Shown one piece after another: positions 1-9,644 of a DNA stretch of 64,000 bases. The notes under the pieces were generated by a model, which was not told the DNA's origin, searched no databases, and was given only the letters and a program-made list of their open reading frames with translations. Made by a program: the position numbers and the translations under genes. This DNA comes from Diplolepis rosae (lineage: Eukaryota; Arthropoda; Insecta; Hymenoptera; Diplolepididae), in assembly GCA_030998225.1 (NCBI GenBank), contig JAPYXD010000744.1, positions 2,418,001 through 2,482,000 on the forward strand, in the 5' to 3' direction. Numbering within the stretch: position 1 is the first letter of the stretch; every line of letters begins with the position of its first letter.

Positions 1-1101
1 CACCTGGTCTACTAGATGTTGACGGGATCTGTAATGGCGGGATCTCTAAAATATAAACGATGTATCTTAAATTTCACTTCTCAGCTTAAGTTCCCTGAGG
101 AAGATGTCTTTCAAGCACCTGGGCTACTAAATATAATTTTCAAAATGGCGGGATCTCTAAAGTATAAACGATGTATCTTAAATTTCACTTCTCAGCTTAA
201 GTTCCCTGAGGAAGATGGTGTTGACGCACCTGGAATACTATATATAATTTACTAAATGACGGGATCTGTAAAATATGAACAAGGTATCTTAAATTTCACT
301 TCTCAGCTTAAGTTCCCTGAGGAAGATGTTTTTCAAGCACCTGGGCTACTAAATATAATTTTCAAAATGACGGGATCTCTAAAATATAAACTAGGTATCT
401 TAAATTTCACTTCTCAGCTTAAGTTCCATAAGGAAGATGGTTTTTAAGCACCTGGAATACTAAATATAATTTACAAAATGACGGGATCTCTAAAATATAA
501 ACGATGTATCTTAAATTTCACTTCTCACCTTAAGTTCCCTGAGGAAGTTGTTTTTCAAGCACCTGGGCTACTAAATATAATTTTCAAAATGGCGTGATCT
601 CTAAAATATAAACGATGTATCTGAAATTTCACTTCTCAGCTTAAGTTCCCTGAGGAAGATGTTTTTCAAGCACCTGGGCTACTAAATATAATTTTCAAAA
701 TGACGGGATCTCTAAAATATAAACGAGGTATCTTAAATATCAATTCTCAGCTTAAGTTCGCTGAGGAAGATGTTTTTCAAGCATCTGGGCTACTAAATAT
801 AATTTTCAAAATGACGGGATCTGTAAAATATGAACAAGGGATATTAAATTTCACTTCTCAGCTTAAGTTCCCTGAGGAAGATGTTTTTCAAGCACATGGG
901 CTACTAAATATAATTTTCAAAATGACGGGTTCTCTAAAATATAAACGATGTATCTTAAATTTAACTTCTCAGCTTAAGTTCCCTTAGGAAGATGTTTTTC
1001 AAGCACCTGGGCTACTAAATATAATTTTCAAAATGGCGGGATCTCTAAAATATAAACGATGTATCTTAAATATGACTTCTCACATTAAGTTCCCTGAGGA
1101 A
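1..1101 (+). repeat. Block A lead-in with a J junction monomer
   Basis: About ten monomers precede the first recognisable 2.66-kb unit. The segment opens with the rare junction J (16-33), then an A monomer, an odd monomer with GGTGTTGACGCACC in place of GGTTTTTAAGCACC (217-230), a B-like open monomer (256), and a mix of A and degraded A copies. The J marker and what follows resemble the openings of block C units (48457, 56014), so this piece may be the tail of another C-like stretch lying to the left. Confidence 0.7.
16..33 (+). repeat. J junction monomer, copy 1
   Basis: Normally CTACTAGAT is followed by ATAATTTTCAAA and the next ATG. Here it is followed by GTTGACGGGATCTGTA and then ATGGCGGG. 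The inserted string contains TGACGGGATCTGTA, the normal start of a B monomer, so a B monomer seems to have been cut after 14 bases and joined to the start of an A monomer (net +4 bp, unit 115 bp). The same junction occurs at 8559, 48457, 53786, 55233, 56014, 61232 and 62678. Confidence 0.85.
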
Positions 1102-2137
1102 GATTTTTTTTATGCACCTGGACAACTAGATATAATTTTCAAAATGACGGGATCTGTAAAATATGAACAAGGTATCTGAATTTTCAGTTCTCAGCTTAAG
1201 TTCCTGAAGGAGATGTTTTTCAAGCACCTGGGCTACTAGATATAATTTTCAAAATGACGGGTTCTATAAAATATAAACTAGGTATCTTAAATTTCACTTC
1301 TCAGCTTAAGTTCCATAAGATGATTTTTAAGCACCTGGAATACTAAATATAATTTACAAAATGACGGGATCTCTAAAATATAAACGAGGTATCTTAAATT
1401 TCACTTCTCAGCTTAAGTTCCCTGAGGAAGATGTTTTTCAAGCACCTGGGCTACTAAATATAATTTTCAAAATGGCGGGATCTCTAAAATATAAACGATG
1501 TATCTTAAATTTCACTTCTCAGCTTAAGTTCCCTGAGGAAGATGTTTTTCAAGCACCTGGGCTACTAAATATAATTTTCAAAATGACGGGATCTCTAAAA
1601 TATAAACTAGGTATCTTAAATTTCACTTCTCAGCTTAAGTTCCCTGAGGAAGATGTTTTTTAAGCACCTGGACTACTAGATATAATTTTCAAAATGACGG
1701 GATCTGTAAAATATGAACAAGGTATCTGAATTTTCACTTATCAGCTTAAGTTCCCTGAGGAAGATGTTTTTTAAGCACCTGGACTACTAGATATAATTTT
1801 CAAAATGACGGGATCTCTAAAATATAATCTAGGTATCTTAAATTTCACTTCTCAGCTTAAGTTCCATAAGGAAGATAGTTTTAAAGCACCTGGAATACTA
1901 AATATAATTTACAAAATGACGGGATCTCTAAAATATAAACGATGTATCTTAAATTTCACTTCTCAGCTTAAGTTCCCTGAGGAAGATGTTTTTCAAGCAC
2001 CTGGACTACTAAATATAATTTTCAAAATGACGGGATCTCTAAAATATAAACGATGTATCTTAAATTTCACTTCTCAGCTTAAGTTCCCTGAGGAAGATGT
2101 TTTTCAAGCACCTGGGCTACTAAATATAATTTTCAAA

Positions 2138-2248
2138 ATGGCGGGATCTCTAAAATATAAACGATGTATCTTAAATTTCACTTCTCAGCTTAAGTTCCCT
2201 GAGGAAGATGTTTTTCAAGCACCTGGGCTACTAAATATAATTTTCAAA
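2138..2248 (+). repeat. Reference A-type monomer (array consensus)
   Basis: This 111-bp copy and the next one (2249-2359) are identical to each other and to many others at 4802-5023, 12450-12782, 14669-15001 and 20158-20490, so it serves as the reference. It contains 38 G+C of 111 (34%). Read from its ATG the 37 codons are open, giving MAGSLKYKRCILNFTSQLKF and then PEEDVFQAPGLLNIIFK; the other five frames contain stops. One AflII site (CTTAAG, unit positions 52-57) lies inside an imperfect dyad. A TATAAA string lies near position 20 but there is no sign that it works as a promoter. Confidence 0.95.
2181..2207. other. Imperfect dyad (hairpin-capable) in the reference monomer
   Basis: Unit positions 44-51 read CTTCTCAG and positions 62-70 read CTGAGGAAG, whose reverse complement is CTTCCTCAG. 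The two arms therefore pair over eight bases with a one-base bulge round a 10-base loop that begins with the self-complementary CTTAAG. Most A monomers have it; F and C monomers (TTTTCAGCTTATG) weaken the left arm. Short dyads able to form cruciforms are reported to be common at centromeric satellites lacking CENP-B boxes; any role here is inference. Confidence 0.6.
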
Positions 2249-3458
2249 ATGGCGGGATCTCTAAAATATAAACGATGTATCTTAAATTTCACTTCTCAGC
2301 TTAAGTTCCCTGAGGAAGATGTTTTTCAAGCACCTGGGCTACTAAATATAATTTTCAAAATGACGGGATCTCTAAAATATAAACGAGGTATCTTAAATTT
2401 CACTTCTCAACTTAAGTTCCGTGAGGAAGATGTTTTTTAAGCACCTGGACTACTAGATATAATTTTCAAAATGACGGGATCTGTAAAATATGAACAAGGT
2501 ATCTGAATTTTCACTTATCAGCTTAAGTTCCCTGAGGAAGATGTTTTTCAAGCACCTGGGCTACTAAATATAATTTTCAAAATGACGGGATCTCTAAAAT
2601 ATAAACGATGTATCTTAAATTTCACTTCTCAGCTTAAGTTCCCTGAGGAAGATGTTTTTCAAGCACCTGGGCTACTAAATATAATTTTCAAAATGACGGG
2701 ATCTCTAAAATATAAACGAGGAAACTGAATTTTCACTTCTCAGCTTAAGTTCCGTGAGGAAGATGTTTTTTAAGCACCTGGACTACTAGATATAATTTTC
2801 AAAATGACGGGATCTGTAAAATATGAACAAGGTATCTGAATTTTCACTTATCAGCTTAAGTTCCCTGAGGAAGATGTTTTTTAAGCACCTGGAGTACAAG
2901 ATATAATTTTCAAAATGACGGGTTCTATAAAATATAAACTAGGTATCTTAAATTTCACTTCTCAGCTTAAGTTCCCTGAGGAAGATGTTTTTCAAGCACC
3001 TGGGCTACTAAATATAATTTTCAAAATGACGGGATCTCTAAAATATAAACTAGGTATCTTAAATTTCACTTCTCAGCTTAAGTTCCATAAGATGATTTTT
3101 AAGCACCTGGAATACTAAATATAATTTACAAAATGACTGGATCTCTAAAATATAAACGAGGTATCTTAAATTCCACTTCTCAGCTTAAGTTCCCTGAGGA
3201 AGATGTTTTTTAAGCACCTGGACTACTAAATATAATTCTCAAAATGACGGGATCTGTAAAATATGAACAAATTATCTGAATTTTCAGTTTTCAGCTTATG
3301 TTCCCTGAGGAAGATGTTTTTTAAGCACCTGGACTACTAGATATAATTTTCAAAATGACGGGATCTGTAAAATATGAACAAGTTATCTGAATTTTCAGTT
3401 CTCAGCTTAAGTTCCCTGATGAAGATGTTTTTTAAGCACCTGGACTACTAGATATAAT

Positions 3459-3474
3459 TTTCGAAATGACGGGA
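3459..3474 (+). promoter_or_regulatory. CENP-B-box-like TTCG-N6-CGGG motif (representative of 24)
   Basis: TTTCGAAATGACGGGA joins the end of a G monomer to the start of a V monomer. The vertebrate CENP-B box core is TTCG, seven bases, CGGG; here the spacer is six, so it is not a match to that core. I saw 24 copies (position of TTCG): 3460, 6128, 7568, 13553, 16295, 19042, 22201, 24530, 27279, 29166, 30719, 31273, 32716, 39477, 40921, 49357, 50245, 51686, 52460, 56914, 59132, 60683, 62243, 63467. Common monomers have TTCAAAATGACGGG instead, one base different. Binding by any protein is unproven. Confidence 0.4.
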
Positions 3475-3764
3475 TCTGTAAAATATGAACAAGGTATCTT
3501 AAATTTCAGTTCTCAGCTTAAGTTCCCTGAGGAAGATGTTTTTCAGGCAGCTGGGCTACTAAATATAATGTACAAAATGGCGGGATCTCTAAAATATAGA
3601 CGGGGTATCATAAATTTCACTTCTCAGCTTAAGTGCCCTGAGGAACATGTTTTTTAAATGTTTTAGCACCAAGGCTACTAAATATAATTTTCAAAATGGC
3701 GGGATCTCTAAAATAAAAATGATGTATCTTAAATTCCACTTCTCAGCTTAAGTTCCCTGAGGAA

Positions 3765-6428
3765 GATTTTTTTTATGCACCTGGACTACTAGATATAATT
3801 TTCAAAATGACGGGATCTGTAAAATATGAACAAGGTATCTGAATTTTCAGTTCTCAGCTTAAGTTCCCTGAAGGAGATGTTTTTCAAGCACCTGGGCTAC
3901 TAGATATAATTTTCAAAATGACGGGTTCTATAAAATATAAACTAGGTATCTTAAATTTCACTTCTCAGCTTAAGTTCCATAAGATGATTTTTAAGCACCT
4001 GGAATACTAAATATAATTTACAAAATGACGGGATCTCTAAAATATAAACGAGGTATCTTAAATTTCACTTCTCAGCTTAAGTTCCCTGAGGAAGATGTTT
4101 TTCAAGCACCTGGGCTACTAAATATAATTTTCAAAATGGCGGGATCTCTAAAATATAAACGATGTATCTTAAATTTCACTTCTCAGCTTAAGTTCCCTGA
4201 GGAAGATGTTTTTCAAGCACCTGGGCTACTAAATATAATTTTCAAAATGACGGGATCTCTAAAATATAAACGAGGTATCTTAAATTTCACTTCTCAGCTT
4301 AAGTTCCGTGAGGAAGATGTTTTTTAAGCACCTGGACTACTAGATTTAATTTTCAAAATGACGGGATCTGTAAAATATGAACAAGGTATCTGAATTTTCA
4401 CTTATCAGCTTAAGTTCCCTGAGGAAGATGTTTTTTAAGCACCTGGAGTACTAGATATAATTTTCAAAATGACGGGTTCTATAAAATATAAACTAGGTAT
4501 CTTAAATTTCACTTCTCAGCTTAAGTTCCATAAGGAAGATGGTTTTTAAGCACCTGGAATACTAAATATAATTTACAAAATGACGGGATCTCTAAAATAT
4601 AAACGATGTATCTTAAATTTCACTTCTCAGCTTAAGTTCTCCGAGGATGATGTTTTTCAAGCACCTGGGCTACTAAATATAATTTTCAAAATGACGGGAT
4701 CTCTAAAATATAAACGATGTATCTTAAATTTCACTTCTCAGCTTAAGTTCCCTGAGGAAGATGTTTTTCAAGCACCTGGGCTACTAAATATAATTTTCAA
4801 AATGGCGGGATCTCTAAAATATAAACGATGTATCTTAAATTTCACTTCTCAGCTTAAGTTCCCTGAGGAAGATGTTTTTCAAGCACCTGGGCTACTAAAT
4901 ATAATTTTCAAAATGGCGGGATCTCTAAAATATAAACGATGTATCTTAAATTTCACTTCTCAGCTTAAGTTCCCTGAGGAAGATGTTTTTCAAGCACCTG
5001 GGCTACTAAATATAATTTTCAAAATGACGGGATCTCTAAAATATAAACTAGGTATCTTAAATTTCACTTCTCAGCTTAAGTTCCCTGAGGAAGATGTTTT
5101 TTAAGCACCTGGACTACTAGATTTAATTTTCAAAATGACGGGATCTGTAAAATATGAACAAGGTATCTGAATTTTCACTTATCAGCTTAAGTTCCCTGAG
5201 GAAGATGTTTTTCAAGCACCTGGGCTACTAAATATAATTTTCAAAATGACGGGATCCCTAAAATATAAACGATGTATCTTAAATTTCACTTCTCAGCTTA
5301 AGTTCCCTGAGGAAGATGTTTTTCAAGCACCTGGGCTACTAAATATTATTTTCAAAATGACGGGATCTCTAAAATATAAACTAGGTATCTCAAATTACCC
5401 TTCTCAGCTTAAGTTCCCTGAGGAAGATGTTTTTTAAGCACCTGGACTACTAGATATAATTTTCAAAATGACGGGATCTGTAAAATATGAACAAGGTATC
5501 TGAATTTTCACTTATCAGCTTAAGTTCCCTGAGGAAGATGTTTTTTAAGCACCTGGACTACAAGATATAATTTTCAAAATGACGGGATCTCTAAAATATA
5601 AACTAGGTATCTTAAATTTCACTTCTCAGCTTAAGTTCCCTGAAGGAGATGTTTTTCAAGCACCTGGGCTACTAAATATAATTTTCAAAATGACGGGTTC
5701 TATAAAATATAAACTAGGTATCTTAAATTTCACTTCTCAGCTTAAGTTCCCTGAGGAAGATGTTTTTTAAGCACCTGGAATACTAAATATAATTTACAAA
5801 ATGACTGGATCTCTAAAATATAAACGAGGTATCTTAAATTCCACTTCTCAGCTTAAGTTCCCTGAGGAAGATGTTTTTTAAGCACCTGGACTACTAAATA
5901 TAATTCTCAAAATGACGGGATCTGTAAAATATGAACAAGTTATCTGAATTTTCAGTTTTCAGCTTATGTTCCCTGAGGAAGATGTTTTTTAAGCACCTGG
6001 ACTACTAGATATAATTTTCAAAATGACGGGATCTGTAAAATATGAACAAGTTATCTGAATTTTCAGTTTTCAGCTAAAGTTCCCTGACGAAGATGTTTTT
6101 TAAGCACCTGGACTACTTGATATAATTTTCGAAATGACGGGATCTGTAAAATATGAACAAGGTATCTTAAATTTCACTTCTCAGCTTAAGTTCCCTGAGG
6201 AAGATGTTTTTCAGGCACCTGGGCTGCTAAATATAATGTACAAAATTGCGGGATCTCTAAAATGTAAACGGGGTATCATAAATTTCACTTCTCAGCTTAA
6301 GTTCCCTGAGGAAGATGTATTTTAAGCACCTGGACTACTAGATATAATTTTCAAAATGACGGGATCTGTAAAATATGAACAAGGTATCTGAATTTTCAGT
6401 TCTCAGCTTAAGTTCCCTGAAGAAGATT
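3765..6428 (+). repeat. Block A higher-order repeat, copy A2 (about 2.66 kb)
   Basis: This copy repeats A1 monomer by monomer: GATTTTTTTTATGCACC at 3765, the CCATAAGATGATTTTTAAGC deletion at 3977, the open run starting at 4025, the A cassette at 4580, and the G-V pair with TTCGAAATGACGGG at 6128. Its 3' end drifts (TTGCGGGATC and AATGTAAACGGGG in the monomer after V) and the following copies no longer keep the 2.66-kb step. Confidence 0.85.
4580..5104 (+). repeat. Five-monomer A cassette, 174-codon open run
   Basis: Five monomers without an in-frame stop: one with TCCGAGGATGATG, three A types, and one with AAACTAGG ending TTTTTTAAGC. The same five-monomer layout is found at 10460, 12339, 14558 and 20047, which marks it as the core of the block A repeat. 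Copies 4802 and 4913 match the reference monomer. Confidence 0.85.
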
Positions 6429-7462
6429 TTTTAAGCACCTGGGCTACTAAATATAATTTTCAAAATGGCGGGATCTCTAAAATATAAACGATGTATCTTA
6501 AATTTCACTTCTTAGCTTAAGTTCCCTGAGGAATGTGTATTTTAAGCACCTGGACTACTAGATATAATTTTCAAAATGACGGGATCTGTAAAATATGAAC
6601 AAGGTATCTGAATTTTCAGTTTTCAGCTTATGTTCCCTGAGGAAGATGTTTTTGAAGCACCTGGACTACTAAATATTATTCTCAAAATGACGGGATCTGC
6701 AAAATATAAACAAGTTATCCTAATTTTCAATTTTCAGCTTATGTTACCTGAGGAAGATGTTTTTTAAGCACCTGGACTACTAGATATAATTATCAAAATG
6801 ACGGGATCTGTAAAATATGAACAAGTTATCTGAATTTTCAGTTTTCAGCTTATGTTCCCTGAGGAAGATGTTTTTCAAGCACCTGGGCTACTAGATATAA
6901 TTTTCAAAATGACGGGATCTCTAAAATATAAGCGAGGCATCTTAAATTTCATTTCTCAGCTCAAGTTTCATAAGAAAGATTTTTTTCAAGCACCTGGACT
7001 ACTAAATATAATTTTCAAAATGGCGGGATCTCTAAAATATAAACGATGAATCTGAATTTTCAGTTTTCAGCTTATGTTCCCTGAGGAAGATGTTTTTCAA
7101 CACCTGGGCTACTAAATATAATTTTCAAAATGACGGGATCTCTAAAATATAAACTAGGTATCTTAAATTTCACTTCTCAGCTTAAGTACCCTGAGGAAGA
7201 TGTTTTTTAAGCACCTGGACTACTAGATATAATTTTCAAAATGACGGGATCTGTAAAATATGAACAAGGTATCTGAATTTTCACTTATCAGCTTAAGTTC
7301 CCTGAGGAAGATGTTTTTTAAGCACCTGGACTACTAGATATAATTTTCAAAATGACGGGATCTCTAAAATATAATCTCGGTATCTTAAATTTCAGTTCTC
7401 AGCTCAAGTTCCATAAGGAAAATGGTCTTTAAGCACCTGGAATACTAAATATAATTTACAAA
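6429..7462 (+). repeat. Irregular block A stretch with B, C and F monomers
   Basis: About nine monomers that do not follow the 2.66-kb order. They include A copies carrying GAATGTGTATTTTAAGC, a C monomer (TCTGCAAAATATAAACAAG, 6688) followed by ATAATTATCAAAATG, a monomer with AAGCGAGGCATC (6909), and a one-base-short CAACACCTGG (near 7099). The C followed by ATTATC combination is characteristic of block B, so this stretch looks like an exchange between families. Confidence 0.7.
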
Positions 7463-9020
7463 ATGACTGGATCTCTAAAATATAAACGAGGTATCTTAAA
7501 TTCCACTTCTCAGCTTAAGTTCCCTGATGAAGATGTTTTTTAAGCACCTGGACTACTACATATAATTTTCGAAATGACGGGATCTGTAAAATATGAACAA
7601 GGTATCTTAAATTTCACTTCTCAGCTTAAGTTCCCTGAGGAAGACGTTTTTCAAGCACCTGGGCTACTAAATATAATTTTCAAAATGGCGGGATCTCTAA
7701 AATATAAACGATGTATCTTAAATTTCACTTCTCAGCTTAAGTTCCCTGAGGAAGTTGTTTTTTAAGCACCTGGACTACTAGATATAATTTTCAAAATGAC
7801 GAGATCTGTAAAATATGATCAAGGTATCTGAATTTTCAGTTCTCAGCGTAAGTTCCCTGAGGAAGATGTTTTTCAAGCACCTGGGCTACTAGATATAATT
7901 TTCCAAATGACAGGATCTCTAAAATATAAACTAGGTATCTTAAATTTCAGTTCTCAGCTCAAGTTACATAAGGAAGATGGTTTTTAAGCACCTGGAATAC
8001 TAAATATAATTTACAAAATGACGTGATCTCTAAAATATAAACGAGGTATCATAGATTTCACTTCTCAGCTTAAGTTCCCTGAGGAAGATGTTTTTTAAGC
8101 ACCTGGACTACTAAATATAATTCTCAAAATGACGGGATCTGTAAAATATGAACAAGTTATCTGAATTTTCAGTTTTCAGCTTATGTTCCCTGAGGAAGAT
8201 GTTTTTTAAGCACCTGGACTACTAGATATAATTTTCAAAATGACGGGATCTGTAAAATATGAACAAGTTATCTGAATTTTCAGTTTTCAGCTAACGTTCC
8301 CTGATGAAGATGTTTTTTAGGCACCTGGACTACTAGATATAATTTTCAAAATGACGGCAACTCTAAAATATAAACGATGTATCTTAAATTTCACTTCTCA
8401 GCTTAAGTTCCCTGAGGAAGATGTTTTTTAAGCACCTGGACTACTAGATATAATTTTCAAAATGACGGGATCTGTAAAATATGAACAAGGTATCTGAATT
8501 TTCAGTTCTCAGCTTAAGTTCCCTGAAGGAGATGTCTTTCAAGCACCTGGGCTACTAGATGTTGACGGGATCTGTAATGGCGGGATCTCTAAAATATAAA
8601 CGATGTATCTTAAATTTCACTTCTCAGCTTAAGTTCCCTGAGGAAGATGTTTTTCAAGCACCTGGGCTACTAAATATAATTTTCAAAATGGCGGGATCTC
8701 TAAAATATAAACGATGTATCTTAAATTTCACTTCTCAGCTTAAGTTCCCTGAGGAAGATGTTTTTTAAGCACCTGGACTACTAAATATAATTTTCAAAAT
8801 GACGGGATCTGTAAAATATGAACAAGGTATCTGAATTTTCAGTTCTCAGCTTAAGTTCCCTGAAGGAGATGTTTTTCAAGCACCTGGGCTACTAGATATA
8901 ATTTTCAAAATGACAGGATCTCTAAAATATAAACTAGGTATCTTAAATTTCAGTTCTCAGCTCAAGTTTCATAAGGAAGATGGTTTTTAAGCACCTGGAA
9001 TACTAAATATAATTTACAAA
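7463..9020 (+). repeat. Island of block C type inside block A
   Basis: Rare markers here recur in the same order near 52.7-54.2 kb and 60.1-61.7 kb. The monomer with ATGACTGGATC and AAATTCCACTTC (7463) matches 52688; the monomer with GACGAGATCTGT, TATGATCAAGG and CAGCGTAAG (7796) matches 52910 and 60357; J plus A plus B plus D (8559, D at 8910) matches J at 53786, 61232 and 62678 with D at the same offset of 351 bp. Between 7463 and 7796 this copy has one more monomer, the V at 7574, than the block C copies. Confidence 0.8.
8559..8576 (+). repeat. J junction monomer, copy 2
   Basis: Same 18-base string (ATGTTGACGGGATCTGTA) and same upstream context (CTGAAGGAGATGTCTTTCAA) as the block C copies near 48.4, 53.8 and 56.0 kb. 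It is followed by two A monomers, then B and D. It lies 8543 bp from copy 1 and almost 40 kb from copy 3. Confidence 0.88.
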
Positions 9021-9644
9021 ATGACGGGATCTCTAAAATATAAACCAGGTATCTTAAATTTCACTTCTCAGCTTAAGTTCCCTGAGGAAGATGTTTTTCA
9101 AGCTCCTGGGCTACTAAATATAATTTTCAAAATGGCGGGATCTCTAAAATATAAACGATGTATCTTAAATTTCACTTCTCAGCTTAAGTTCCCTGAGGAA
9201 GATGTTTTTCAAGCACCTGGGCTACTAAATATAATTTTCAAAATGGCGGGATCTCTAAAATATAAACGATGTATCTTAAATGTCACTTCTCAGCTTAAGT
9301 TCCCTGAGGAAGATGTTTTTTAAGCACCTGGACTACTAGATATAATTTTCAAAATGACGGGATCTCTAAAATATGAACAAGGTATCTGAAATTTCACTTA
9401 TCAACTTAAGTTCCCTGAGGAAGATGTTTTTCAAGCACTTAGGCTACTAAATATAATTTTCAGAATGACTGGATCTCTAAAATATAAATGAGGTATCTTA
9501 AATTCAACTTCTCAGCTTAAGTTCCCTGAGGAAGATGTTTTTCAAGCACCTGGGCTACTAAATATAATTTTCAAAATGTCGGGATCTCTAAAATATAAAT
9601 GAGGTATCTTAAATGTCAGTTCTCAGCTTAAGTTCCCTGAGGAA
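9021..9644 (+). repeat. Block A connector of A and degraded A monomers
   Basis: An open run of three monomers (9021-9323; first with AAACCAGG) is followed by B-like and A-like copies with private changes: AAATATAAATGAGGTATC twice, TTCAGAATGACTGG and AAAATGTCGGG. It leads into the next GATTTTTTTTATGCAC marker at 9645. Confidence 0.75.

Larger units (their letters stand above)
1805..2440 (+). repeat. Six-monomer A-rich cassette (longest open run, 211 codons)
   Basis: Six monomers in a row lack an in-frame stop: one D/A hybrid (AATCTAGG, CATAAGGAAGATAG), four A monomers and one ending GTGAGGAAGATG. The open frame begins at ATG 1805 and ends in the TAA of TTTTTTAAGC, the same codon at which almost every open run in the window ends. 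The inner monomers at 2138 and 2249 are identical, a sign of recent homogenisation. I see no signal peptide, known domain or coding-type third-base bias and read this as satellite, not gene. Confidence 0.85.
1102..3764 (+). repeat. Block A higher-order repeat, copy A1 (about 2.66 kb)
   Basis: The unit starts at a rare GATTTTTTTTATGCACC string (1102), which recurs at 3765, 9645 and 11639. It continues through a B monomer ending CTGAAGGAGATG, a monomer with GGTTCTATAAAATATAAAC, a frame-shifting 4-bp deletion (CCATAAGATGATTTTTAAGC at 1313), an A-rich run, and a G-V pair (TTCGAAATGACGGG at 3460). The next copy repeats the order with offsets of 2663-2668 bp (1102 to 3765, 1361 to 4025, 3466 to 6134), about 24 monomers. 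Confidence 0.85.

Noticed and set aside
2156..2164. TATA box (AATATAAAC) in each monomer
   Set aside because: Present in nearly every copy as part of an AT-rich unit; no start site or downstream gene supports it.
1805..2440. 211-codon open frame as a protein gene
   Set aside because: It is six satellite monomers read in the one open frame. Other copies of the same run carry stops or frame-shifting indels, there is no promoter, intron or unique start, and all long open frames in the window have the same origin.
3459..3474. True CENP-B box
   Set aside because: The core needs seven bases between TTCG and CGGG; all copies here have six. It is reported only as a look-alike.
3709..3725. Polyadenylation-like AAATAAAAATGA
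   Set aside because: It is a point variant of CTAAAATATAAACGATG (also near 39719 and in a related form at 54259 and 61704), with no transcript unit to end.
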